Assembly (NCBI RefSeq): GCF_002813375.1 | Contig: NZ_PHUJ01000003.1 | Location: forward strand, 3,162,001-3,226,000 | Reading direction: 5' to 3' | DNA from: Pseudonocardia alni | GTDB taxonomy: Bacteria; Actinomycetota; Actinomycetes; Mycobacteriales; Pseudonocardiaceae | Length of the DNA stretch: 64,000 nucleotides | Shown: piece by piece, positions 8,559 to 18,208 of the stretch | Layout: every line of letters begins with the position of its first letter | Position numbering within the stretch: the stretch's first letter is position 1 | Position numbers and translations under genes: made by a program | Notes under the pieces: generated by a model | Seen by the model: the letters and a program-made list of their open reading frames with translations, nothing else | Database searches by the model: none | Told to the model about the DNA's origin: nothing

Positions 8559-9533
8559 TCAGGAGCTGGTGACCGTCGACGTCATGTAGGCCGAGACCTG
8601 GTGGCCACGGGAGCGGTCACGGGCCGCGGCGCTCGCGCGGGCGCGCTGCGCCGCGGTGCGCACCGGACCGGCCGCCCAGTGCCGCCCGCAGTCCCCGGCG
8701 GCGACGACGGCGCGCCCCGCGCCCGGGCGGGAGGGCAGGTCCGGCAGCCGGGACGGCTCCCGGTGCCCGGCACCGCCGAGCAGCTCCTCGGGCGTGGCGG
8801 ACGGGGCGGCCGGGATCGCAGCGGCCGGGGTGGCGACGGCCGCCGCGACGGTGGGCTCCCAGGTCGCGTCGGCGAACAGCTCGGCGCCGCGCCGGGCCGC
8901 ACGGACGCCCGCGGCGACGGCGCGCCGGGCCGGGCCCGGACGGGCCGGGCCGCTCTGCGGGGCGCTCACGACGAGGCCGGCGTCGAGGTCGTCGAGCACC
9001 GCGTCGGCGGCGTCGGCGGTCCACTCCGGCCGGTCGTCGCCGCGAACGGCGACGACGTGCACGTCGCCGGTCAGGGTCGGGGCGAGCGAGGTGACGAACG
9101 AGACCGCCCACGTGGCCGACCGCTCGTTCCCGCCGATCGCGACGATCCCGCCGGTGCCGCGACGCAGCATGCCGGGCAGCGCGGCGTGGGTGAGGCGCAT
9201 CGTCGCCGTCATGCCGAGGTCGACGCTCGCCCGCCCGGCGTCCGGTGCGGCGACGGCCGCGTCGGCGAGCGCGTCGTGCACCAGCACGTCGACGGCCGGG
9301 GCCTCCGGACCGGCGAGGAAGGCCTCGAGCCGGAACAGGCCGTGCCGGGTGCCGAGGTCCGCGAGGAGGACGTCGGCGCGGATCCCGTACCGGACGGCGA
9401 GCTCCCGGGCGGTGGGGGCGACCCGCTCGGGGTCGCGGGTGACGAGCAGGAGGTCGAGTCCGCGCGCGGCCAGTCGGTCGGCCAGAGCCGCGCCGAGACC
9501 CGTACCGCCGCCGGTGATGAGAGCCATAGCCAC
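8559..9533 (-). CDS. SDR-like protein lacking the catalytic YxxxK (probable pseudoenzyme)
   Basis: A 324-residue protein whose first 180 residues follow the SDR fold: TGGGTGLGAALADRLAARGL is a valid nucleotide-binding motif, followed by LLVTRDPERV and VDVLVHDALAD where NNAG would be expected. In the active-site stretch (GGIVAIGGNERSATWAVSFV) the usual Ser and the Tyr/Lys pair are absent. The last 120 residues are Ala/Pro-rich without similarity I recognise. GTG 9533 is favoured because TAGCCT lies six bases upstream, a leaderless pattern; ATG 9527 is the alternative. It may bind NAD(P) without catalysis. Confidence 0.7.
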   Translation of the reverse strand: MAMALITGGGTGLGAALADRLAARGLDLLLVTRDPERVAPTARELAVRYGIRADVLLADLGTRHGLFRLEAFLAGPEAPAVDVLVHDALADAAVAAPDAGRASVDLGMTATMRLTHAALPGMLRRGTGGIVAIGGNERSATWAVSFVTSLAPTLTGDVHVVAVRGDDRPEWTADAADAVLDDLDAGLVVSAPQSGPARPGPARRAVAAGVRAARRGAELFADATWEPTVAAAVATPAAAIPAAPSATPEELLGGAGHREPSRLPDLPSRPGAGRAVVAAGDCGRHWAAGPVRTAAQRARASAAARDRSRGHQVSAYMTSTVTSS

Positions 9534-9623
9534 ACGATCAGGCTAGCGGTACCCGTTCGGCTTAACGCGTTCGGGTGGTCACATCGCGTTGCGGTGGATC
9601 AACGCTGCGTAGATACCCGCAGA

Positions 9624-10271
9624 TCAGGACTCGATCGCGGGACGACGGGCGTGCAGCCCCTCCTCCAGAGCGGTGGCCACCTCCGCCAGATCGGCGAGCA
9701 GGTCCTGCATCCGATCGGCGGAGATGCCGACGGGCGCGGCGGCCAGCACCCAGGCGTCCTCGGCCCAGAGGAGCTCGACGTCCTCGCCGACCGCGTCGCT
9801 GGCGTCGGCGACGCGCGGGGTCAGCAGCGGGCGGACGGCGTCGGCGTCGCTGACGAAGGCGTAGCGCTCACCGACCGGCTCGAGCAGGTCGAGACCGGCG
9901 TCGTCGGGCAGCGGGGCCGAGGGCAGCCGCAGCTCGACGGCGGCGGGCAGCGACTCGTGCACCTGCACCGCGCAGAGCACCGAGCTGATGCGGCCGGCCT
10001 GCTCGTGGTCGAACGCGTAGGCCTTGCGCGGGCCGTCCGGGGTGGGGACGTCGCCCGAGACCAGGTTGCGGGCCACACCGGGGCCGCCCTGGTGGATCGT
10101 CCCGTAGCGCCAGCGGCTGGGCAGGACGGGATCGGACTCGAGGTACTCCCACTCCCGCATGGACGCCCAGCGACGGCGGTCCCGCGTCGCGCCCCCGCGG
10201 AACCGGTCGAACAGCAGCAGACCGACACCGACGACGATCGCGACGAGGGCGATGACGAACCAGACCGACAT
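9624..10271 (-). CDS. Membrane-anchored hypothetical protein
   Basis: The 215-residue product has one N-terminal helix (SVWFVIALVAIVVGVGLLLF) followed directly by basic residues (DRFRGGATRDRRRW), then a soluble domain with no motif I recognise (YGTIHQGG, RKAYAFDHEQAG, AEDAWVLAA). An N-out/C-in single-pass topology is likely. TACGCT ends seven bases before ATG 10271, so a leaderless start is plausible. It stands just downstream of the YbaB/EspC/WXG100-like gene set on the same strand, which hints at a link to type VII secretion. Confidence 0.65.
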   Translation of the reverse strand: MSVWFVIALVAIVVGVGLLLFDRFRGGATRDRRRWASMREWEYLESDPVLPSRWRYGTIHQGGPGVARNLVSGDVPTPDGPRKAYAFDHEQAGRISSVLCAVQVHESLPAAVELRLPSAPLPDDAGLDLLEPVGERYAFVSDADAVRPLLTPRVADASDAVGEDVELLWAEDAWVLAAAPVGISADRMQDLLADLAEVATALEEGLHARRPAIES

Positions 10272-10352
10272 GCCGGGCAGCGTAGTCCCGACGGGCCCCG
10301 TGGAGTGGTAACGCCACGGCTCCGGACGTGCACGTTCGTCGTGCACGGAGAC

Positions 10353-11225
10353 TCAGCCGGCGGCCGGCTCGTCCCACTCCGCTGCCGTCGCCCGGCGGGC
10401 GGCGTCGTTCTTGCCGTACTCCAGCACGGCGTCCTGCCCCCGGGTCACCGTCTGCTCGACGGCCTCCCGCGCCGGCGACGTCGCGATCCCGGGCAGCAGA
10501 CCGGTCCGCATGGTGTCCTCCAGCCTGTGTGCGACCGCGCTCGCCTTCTCCAGCAGGCCGACGACCTCCTCGACCCGGCGGACGACCGTGTGGGAGAGGT
10601 CGACGGCGTCGAGGACGAGGACGGCGATGCCGACCGGGGCGGCGACCCCCGCGGTGACGGCCGCGCCCGCAGTCCACGCGAGCAGCTTCGGGACCAGCCA
10701 CACGACGAACTCGGCGATCAGGTCGCGCACGATCGCCCGCTCGGTGCCGACGACGGACGCCGAGGTCAGCACGACGTCGGCGACGCCGTGGGCGGTCTCG
10801 GAGAGTCGTCGCACGGCCTCGCCCCGGGTCACGGCGGCCCCGTGGAACGCGTCCCCCGCGGTCCCGGTCCAGGCGTCCGGGGCCGCCAGGACGGTCTCGA
10901 TCTCCGGCAGGAGGGTGGCCAGCTCGCGGGAGATCTGGTGCCAGTCCTGCGCCCGGGCCTCGATCTGCCGGGGGTCCCCGCAGAGCCGGTCGAGGGGCTC
11001 GCTCAGGAAGGCGAAGTGCTCGATCGCCCATCCGACCCCGGCCGTCCCGAGCTCCTGCAACGGGTCGGTGACCATGCCGAGCGCGTCGAGCCCGGCCACG
11101 GTGGCGGCGACAGCGACGCCGGCGCCGTCCTGTGCCCCGGCCGCCTTCCCGACGTCCTCGATCGAGGAGAACACGCCCGCCCCGTCGAGGGGACCCGGCC
11201 CCTCGACGTCCACCGGGGCCGTCAC
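10353..11225 (-). CDS. WXG100-like type VII secretion substrate with membrane segment
   Basis: A 290-residue protein. The central helical hairpin contains WTGTAGDAFHGA, the W-x-G turn of the WXG100/ESAT-6 superfamily, flanked by long Ala-rich helices. A hydrophobic stretch follows (LLAWTAGAAVTAGVAAPVGI), then another amphipathic helix region and a charged tail. This layout is seen in larger ESX-associated proteins rather than in 100-residue EsxA-like ones. GTG 11225 overlaps the stop of the EspC-like gene by four bases. No ESX core genes (eccB-E) are in the window. Confidence 0.7.
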   Translation of the reverse strand: MTAPVDVEGPGPLDGAGVFSSIEDVGKAAGAQDGAGVAVAATVAGLDALGMVTDPLQELGTAGVGWAIEHFAFLSEPLDRLCGDPRQIEARAQDWHQISRELATLLPEIETVLAAPDAWTGTAGDAFHGAAVTRGEAVRRLSETAHGVADVVLTSASVVGTERAIVRDLIAEFVVWLVPKLLAWTAGAAVTAGVAAPVGIAVLVLDAVDLSHTVVRRVEEVVGLLEKASAVAHRLEDTMRTGLLPGIATSPAREAVEQTVTRGQDAVLEYGKNDAARRATAAEWDEPAAG

Positions 11226-11560
11226 CGGTCCCCGTCGACCGGGGCCGGGGCGGGAGCGGGGTCGACGTCGAGGAACGTGGCGGCCGTCCGGAGCTCGGTG
11301 TCGAGGTAGGCCGCGACGGCCTTCCGGGCGGAGGCCGCCAGGTCGTGCAGGCTCGCGGAGAGGACATCCAGCGCCTCGACCCCGGCCCGCATGGCCGCGG
11401 TGGCGTCGGCCGAGAAGAACTCCCCGATGACGCCGTAGGCGCCGGTGTCGAGCTCGGCCCGGGAGGGCCGCATCCCGGCGACGGCGGAGCCCGCACCGTC
11501 GAGGACGTCGGCACGGGCCGAGACCCTGTCGGGGACGACGCGGAAGCCCGGGGAGGTCAC
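11222..11560 (-). CDS. EspC-like (DUF2580) type VII secretion-associated protein
   Basis: A 112-residue helical protein starting GTG 11560 with TSPGFRVVPDRVSARADVLD, the N-terminal pattern of EspC-type proteins. A helix-turn-helix with FFSADATAAMRAGVEALDVL follows, and the C-terminal end is Pro-rich (DVDPAPAPAPVDG). It overlaps both the upstream YbaB-like and the downstream WXG100-like genes by four bases. The coupling suggests co-production and possibly co-secretion of the last two proteins. Confidence 0.7.
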   Translation of the reverse strand: MTSPGFRVVPDRVSARADVLDGAGSAVAGMRPSRAELDTGAYGVIGEFFSADATAAMRAGVEALDVLSASLHDLAASARKAVAAYLDTELRTAATFLDVDPAPAPAPVDGDR

Positions 11561-11889
11561 TGCTCGCCCTCCGCCGTGAGCGGCGCCATGATCCGCTCCA
11601 CCTGCGCGGCCGAGTCCAGCGCGGCCTCCCGGCTCAGCCGCAGCACCGTCTCGGCGAGCCGGGCCCGCGGCAGCTCCTCGGCCCGCACCCCGAGCCGCAG
11701 GTCGGTCAGCATCCCGGACGCGTCGACGGTGACCACGACCGCACCGTCGCGGGTGCGTGCGGTCGCGGTCACCGTCGCGACCCGGTCCCGGGCCTGCTCG
11801 GCCCGGACCCGGATCGACTCGATACGGGTGCGGTACTCGTCCAGCCAGGTCCGCCCGGCGTTCGGCTGCTCGGCGGTGAAGTGCTCCAT
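11557..11889 (-). CDS. YbaB/EbfC-like protein
   Basis: A 110-residue protein (MEHFTAEQPNAGRTWLDEYR) with a coiled coil at residues 15-45 followed by a small beta segment (DGAVVVTVDASGMLTDLRLG) and a C-terminal helix. This is the YbaB/EbfC fold, which binds DNA as a dimer in some bacteria. In actinomycetes, YbaB-like genes are frequent first genes of small EspC/WXG100 operons, as here. Whether it binds DNA or acts with the secretion substrates is unknown. It sits 50 bases downstream of clpB on the same strand. Confidence 0.72.
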   Translation of the reverse strand: MEHFTAEQPNAGRTWLDEYRTRIESIRVRAEQARDRVATVTATARTRDGAVVVTVDASGMLTDLRLGVRAEELPRARLAETVLRLSREAALDSAAQVERIMAPLTAEGEQ

Positions 11890-11939
11890 GAGCCCCGACG
11901 ATGACGTGCACCGCCGGGGCCCACGGGCGAACCGGTGGA

Positions 11940-14573
<2,634 letters not shown>

Positions 14574-14682
14574 GCTCCGCGTTCCTCCCGGTCCTTCTGA
14601 GGTCGATGGTCTGTGGATGGGGAGCGGCACCCCGGGCCGCTGCTCCACAGTCTGCCCGGCCGGTGCGCCTCTCGACAGGGTC

Positions 14683-14708
14683 AACCGCAGAAAAGTTGAG
14701 TCCATTCC
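14683..14708 (-). promoter_or_regulatory. SigR/SigH-type promoter for clpB (GGAAT-N18-GTT)
   Basis: Read on the minus strand, GGAAT (complement of 14704-14708) is followed by exactly 18 bases and GTT (complement of 14683-14685). This is the consensus of SigR in Streptomyces and close to SigH in mycobacteria, the thiol-oxidative and heat stress sigma factors. It lies 110-135 bases upstream of the clpB ATG, and its -35 element falls inside the HAIR box spacer. Transcription from here would depend on an ECF factor not in this window. Confidence 0.6.
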
Positions 14709-14715
14709 GCTCAAG
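14695..14715. promoter_or_regulatory. HAIR box (HspR operator) upstream of clpB
   Basis: GTTGAGT-N7-GCTCAAG matches the HspR operator consensus CTTGAGT-N7-ACTCAAG at 12 of 14 positions. The box overlaps the -35 element of the SigR/SigH-type promoter, so HspR binding would block that promoter. The hspR gene is in this window (23046-23501). Confidence 0.8.
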
Positions 14716-14740
14716 ACCGGAAAGTTGCCGGGAACGACAG

Positions 14741-14770
14741 CGGCCCGCCCGGAGTGATCCGGACGGGCCG
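14741..14770. terminator. GC-rich hairpin terminator
   Basis: Arms 14741-14753 and 14758-14770 pair over 13 positions with one G-T wobble and a 4-base loop. It stands directly downstream of the small minus-strand frame and the pyridoxamine-oxidase-like gene and upstream of the clpB promoter, and so separates the two transcription units. Confidence 0.65.
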
Positions 14771-14791
14771 CGGGTGGATCGGGTGCGACGA

Positions 14792-14962
14792 TCAGCGCTC
14801 GCTGTCGTCGATCACCGTGATGCGGTTGTCGTTGTCGCTGACGTCGCCGTTCAGGTTGTCCCGGACGTTGTCGTTCAGGACGTCGCTGCAGTTGCCGGCC
14901 TGGTCGATGTTCGAGCCGGCGATCGGCGCCTGCGCCAGGGCGCTGGCCGAGCTGGTGCGCAA
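14792..14962 (-). CDS. Small Asn/Asp-rich frame, remnant or unrecognised small protein
   Basis: From a TTG at 14962 the frame reads [18 protein letters not shown], then a segment with [18 protein letters not shown] and [17 protein letters not shown], 56 residues ending TGA at 14792. Its composition (Asn, Asp, one Cys, QAGN and NDN repeats) is unlike random GC-rich sequence and recalls small secreted rodlin- or chaplin-like surface proteins. There is no signal peptide, and the frame is in phase with the gene ending at 14975, separated by that TGA. It could be the 3' remnant of a lost gene, a small leaderless gene, or a readthrough extension. Low certainty. Confidence 0.35.
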   Translation of the reverse strand: MRTSSASALAQAPIAGSNIDQAGNCSDVLNDNVRDNLNGDVSDNDNRITVIDDSER

Positions 14963-14974
14963 CCGTCGCCCAGG

Positions 14975-15784
14975 TCAGCGGCCGTGCGGGCGGCGCCGGA
15001 GCGTCCGCGAGGCCCCCGCGCCGAGGTGCGTCGTGCTCGGGAACCGGCGCCGGGAGGGCCGCGGCACCCGCGGCTCGGTCCCCTTGGCGCCGAAGAAGTC
15101 GCCGCCCTTGCGGGCCGGGTCGTCGGTCCCCCAGGCGCGCCGCTGCGTCACCCGCTCCATCCGCGGGATGTGCTTGCGGCAGTGGATGTAGGCCTCCTCC
15201 ACGTCCACCACCACCCAGCGCTCGGCGCGGCGGCCGGCGGCGTGGTCGCGCGCGTGCCCGGGGTAGGTGGTGCGGAAGGCGTCGTCGTCCATGATCCGGG
15301 CCCGGCCGTTGACGTGCAGCCCGATCAGCGACTCGGTGAAGTCGACCATCAGCATCCCGACGTGCGGGTTCTCCACCAGGTTGCCGAGGCTGGCGTATAC
15401 GCCGTTGCCCCGGTACTCGGGGTAGGCCAGCGTGTACGGGTCCAGCACGTGCAGGAAACCGGGCGGGCCGGCCCGCAGCGAGCTGTCGCACTCGCCGTGC
15501 GCGTCGGACGTCGCGACGAAGGCCATCTCCATCCGTCCGACGAACTCGATCATCCGCGGCAGCAGCCGGTCGCGGAGCTGGTCGTCGTAGAACCGGCCGG
15601 CACGGGCGGAGCTGCCCACCTCGGTCTGCAACACGTGCTCACCCGCGGAGCCGGGCCGGTGCGGTCCGTCCGGGACCTGCGGGGCGTCGGACACGCCGCG
15701 CTCCGGGGGCGCGGGGACCACCACCGGCGGCGTGGCCGGACGGTCCCGTCCGGGCAGGACGACGGCGGGGATTCGCAACGGCAC
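14975..15784 (-). CDS. Pyridoxamine 5'-phosphate oxidase-like flavin-binding protein
   Basis: A 269-residue split-barrel protein. The FMN-binding core spans about residues 70-200: [58 protein letters not shown] and LHVNGRARI. These are family signatures shared with many actinobacterial F420- or FMN-dependent reductases. The N-terminal 60 residues are Pro-rich and the C-terminus is basic ([21 protein letters not shown]). The start is GTG 15784. Divergent from the flavohaemoglobin gene, with 315 bases between them. Substrate unknown. Confidence 0.82.
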   Translation of the reverse strand: MPLRIPAVVLPGRDRPATPPVVVPAPPERGVSDAPQVPDGPHRPGSAGEHVLQTEVGSSARAGRFYDDQLRDRLLPRMIEFVGRMEMAFVATSDAHGECDSSLRAGPPGFLHVLDPYTLAYPEYRGNGVYASLGNLVENPHVGMLMVDFTESLIGLHVNGRARIMDDDAFRTTYPGHARDHAAGRRAERWVVVDVEEAYIHCRKHIPRMERVTQRRAWGTDDPARKGGDFFGAKGTEPRVPRPSRRRFPSTTHLGAGASRTLRRRPHGR

Positions 15785-16099
15785 AGGACAACCGTGCCAT
15801 CCGGCGCGGCCAGGACCAAACGATCACGGCTCCGACCGGCCCGGGACACCGCCACGTCGGCATTCCGCGCGATGGGCGCTATCCTGACCACGGCGCCACC
15901 CACGCCATGACGAGTGACCGCCGTCCCCGAACGGATGATGAGTGACAATGCGTACCCGCTCACCACACACTGGTGAGTCGGTCGGCGTACGCCGTTCCGG
16001 CGGATGGAGTCTCTCGCGTACCCTAACCGGCGGAACGCGGGCGGCGACGCCCGGTGTCACCGCGGCACGGAGCACGACCGAGGAGAGTGTCCGCCAGGC
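15785..16099. promoter_or_regulatory. Divergent promoter region with a 7-bp dyad operator candidate
   Basis: This 315-base non-coding stretch separates the divergent PNPOx-like and flavohaemoglobin genes. It contains a perfect inverted repeat CTCACCA-N5-TGGTGAG at 15959-15977. Two copies of GCGTAC occur near it (15950s and 15980s) and a strong ribosome site AGGAGAG lies before the haemoglobin ATG. The dyad is a candidate binding site for a repressor of the haemoglobin gene; I cannot assign it to a known family such as NsrR. Confidence 0.45.
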
Positions 16100-17272
16100 A
16101 TGACTGCTGACCAGCTGATCGCCGGCGACGTCGCCCCGCCGCGACGCCCCGCCTCGGAGGCGGACCGCACCGTCGAGCTCATCCGGACCAGCTTCGCCCT
16201 CGTCGAGTCGCAGGCCGAGGACATCGGCAAGCACTTCTACGCCACGCTGTTCAGTCAGGCGCCCGAGACGCGTGACCTGTTCCCCGTGAACATGGAGGTG
16301 CAGCGCAGCCGGCTGCTGCGCGCCCTCGTGCACGTGGTGCAGATGGTCGACCAGCCCGACGACCTCGTCCCGTTCCTGCAGCAGCTCGGCCGCGACCACC
16401 GCAAGTTCGGCGTGCTGTCCCAGCACTACGACGCGGTCGGCGCGGCGCTGCTCTCGGCGATCGCCACGTTCGCGGGCGAGAACTGGACCCCGGAGATCGA
16501 GAAGGCCTGGACCGGCGCGTACGGGATCGTCGCGGACGCGATGCAGCAGGCCGCCGCGGCCGAGCGCGGGCCCGCGTCCTGGCTGGGCCGGGTCGTCGAG
16601 CACCGCCGGATCGGCTGGGACCTGGCCGTGGTCACCGTCGCGACCGACCAGCCGGTGCCCTACCAGGCCGGTCAGTACGTCTCGGTGGAGACACCGCACC
16701 GACCGCGGCTGTGGCGCTACCTGTCCCCGGCCAACGCGCCGCGTCGCGACGGGACGATCCAGTTCCACGTCCGCGCGGTCGAGGGCGGCTGGGTCAGCCG
16801 CGCGATCGTCGCGCACAGCCGGGTCGGCGAGACCTGGCGGATCGGCCCGCCGATGGGCCGGATGGCCGTCCCGCAGAACACCCGTCGCGAGCTGCTGATG
16901 GTGGCCGGCGGCACCGGCGTCGCCCCGATGAAGGCGCTGCTCGACGAGGTCGGCCGGCGCCCCCAGCCGCCGCGGACCCAGGTGTTCGTCGGCGGCCGCA
17001 CGTGGGACGACCTGTACGACTTCACCTCGCTGCGCAAGCTGTCCTACAACTACCCGTGGCTCGACGTCATCCCGGTCGTGGAGTACGAGGACGAGCCGTC
17101 CGGGGCCGAGACCGGCACCCTGGCCGACGTCGTGACCCGGTTCGGCGCCTGGAGCGACCACGACGTCCTGGTCTGCGGGTCGCCGTCGATGATCCGCTCC
17201 ACGGTGTCGCGGATGCTGGTCGCGGGCACGCCGCTCGACCGCATCACCTACGACCCGTTCACGATGGACTGA
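16100..17272 (+). CDS. Flavohaemoglobin-like protein (globin plus ferredoxin reductase), type II-like
   Basis: A 390-residue fusion. The globin domain (residues 20-150) keeps Tyr B10 in KHFYATLFSQAPETRDLFPV and the proximal His in DHRKFGVLSQHYDAVG. An FAD-binding barrel follows (YQAGQYVSVETP, RLWRYLSPANAP), then an NAD domain with VAGGTGVAPMKALLDEV and VCGSPSMIRSTV. Type I enzymes are NO dioxygenases. Here the residue before the proximal His is Asp rather than the usual Lys F7, as I recall for type II enzymes of the Rv0385 kind, which lies next to clpB in M. tuberculosis. ATG 16100 has AGGAGAG 12 bases upstream. Confidence 0.9.
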   Translation: MTADQLIAGDVAPPRRPASEADRTVELIRTSFALVESQAEDIGKHFYATLFSQAPETRDLFPVNMEVQRSRLLRALVHVVQMVDQPDDLVPFLQQLGRDHRKFGVLSQHYDAVGAALLSAIATFAGENWTPEIEKAWTGAYGIVADAMQQAAAAERGPASWLGRVVEHRRIGWDLAVVTVATDQPVPYQAGQYVSVETPHRPRLWRYLSPANAPRRDGTIQFHVRAVEGGWVSRAIVAHSRVGETWRIGPPMGRMAVPQNTRRELLMVAGGTGVAPMKALLDEVGRRPQPPRTQVFVGGRTWDDLYDFTSLRKLSYNYPWLDVIPVVEYEDEPSGAETGTLADVVTRFGAWSDHDVLVCGSPSMIRSTVSRMLVAGTPLDRITYDPFTMD

Positions 17273-17287
17273 GCAGGCCCGTACGCC

Positions 17288-17326
17288 ACGACGGCCGCCC
17301 TCCCGCACCGGGAGGGCGGCCGTCGT
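17288..17326. terminator. Perfect 17-bp bidirectional terminator
   Basis: Arms 17288-17304 and 17310-17326 are perfectly complementary with a 5-base loop (gcacc). It sits between the convergent flavohaemoglobin and TauD-like genes and can serve both. Confidence 0.85.
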
Positions 17327-17341
17327 CGTCGCGGGGGCCGG

Positions 17342-18151
17342 TCAGAAGGCCTCGGTGGTGCGCACCGACAGCACGTGCAGCTCCCGGCTGCCGGTGAACG
17401 CGTCGCGCCCGTGCAGGAAGCGGTAGTTGTCGAGGACCAGCAGGTCCCCGCTCTCCAGCCGGAACCGCGGTGCGGCCTCGAACGCGGTGGCGAGCACGTC
17501 GGCGTAGGACTCGATGTGCGCGAGGTGGGTGTCCCAGTACGGCTCGCGCGGCACCGGCAGCGCGTAGTCGCTCGCTCGGACAGCACGCCGGCCACCACGG
17601 GTGTGCTCGATCATCCGGCGCAGCAGCGGGGTCGGCGGCACACCGCGCGGCGGGTTCGTCCGGCTGCCGAAGAAGTCCACGTCGCAACCGGTCAGGAACC
17701 CGTGCAGCGACGGGTGCTCCGCGGCGACCCGCTCGGCGAGCGCATAGCCGTCGACGAGCACCGAGTCGCCCCCGGACGGCGCCGGGGAGGTGCAGTGCAT
17801 GAACAGGAAGTCCTCGTCGGGGTCGCGCAGCCGCACGGTGCGGCCGTGCACGTCGGCCTCGAGGAACGCGCCGTCGTTGTGCAGGCCGAGGACCGGCGAG
17901 TCGGTCCCGCCCTGCGGCCGGATGCCGAACAGCTCGCGCAGCCGCCCGCCGAGCAGGGTGGCCGCGGCGACGACCATCGCCTCCGGGTCCGGGCCGGCAC
18001 CGGGGATCCGGACGACGCCGTCGCGGGCCAGCACCTCCCGGGCCTCGCCGAGCGCCGCCGCACGGGGCACGACCCCGGTCTCGTCCACCAGGCTCTTGAG
18101 CTCCGGTCGCGCCTCGCCCCTGCGCCGTCCGTCGGTTCCGGTCATCGCCAC
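17342..18151 (-). CDS. TauD/TfdA family Fe(II)/2-oxoglutarate dioxygenase
   Basis: A 269-residue cupin-fold dioxygenase. The iron ligands are visible as HNDGAF (HxD) and the distal His in FLHGRDAFTG, followed by the 2-oxoglutarate-binding Arg (LSVRTTEAF). The N-terminal half carries the helical part with IRPQGGTDSPVLGLHNDGAF. GTG 18151 is preferred because AGGAGG ends six bases upstream; ATG 18172 would include the ribosome site in the coding region. It is downstream of the permease genes in the same direction, so it may act on the substrate imported by that ABC system. Substrate unknown. Confidence 0.85.
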   Translation of the reverse strand: MAMTGTDGRRRGEARPELKSLVDETGVVPRAAALGEAREVLARDGVVRIPGAGPDPEAMVVAAATLLGGRLRELFGIRPQGGTDSPVLGLHNDGAFLEADVHGRTVRLRDPDEDFLFMHCTSPAPSGGDSVLVDGYALAERVAAEHPSLHGFLTGCDVDFFGSRTNPPRGVPPTPLLRRMIEHTRGGRRAVRASDYALPVPREPYWDTHLAHIESYADVLATAFEAAPRFRLESGDLLVLDNYRFLHGRDAFTGSRELHVLSVRTTEAF

Positions 18152-18208
18152 GACGTTCCTCCTGCCGTTCATCCGTACTCGCAGCAGTCTGGCAGGAACG
18201 AGGCGATG

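Noticed and set aside
7464-11309. Very long plus-strand open frame (over 1200 codons) opposite adenine deaminase and the SDR/T7SS-like genes.
   Set aside because: Antisense of genes with clear family motifs. In DNA this rich in GC, stop codons are rare in several frames, and the translation is Arg/Gly/Asp-rich without domains.
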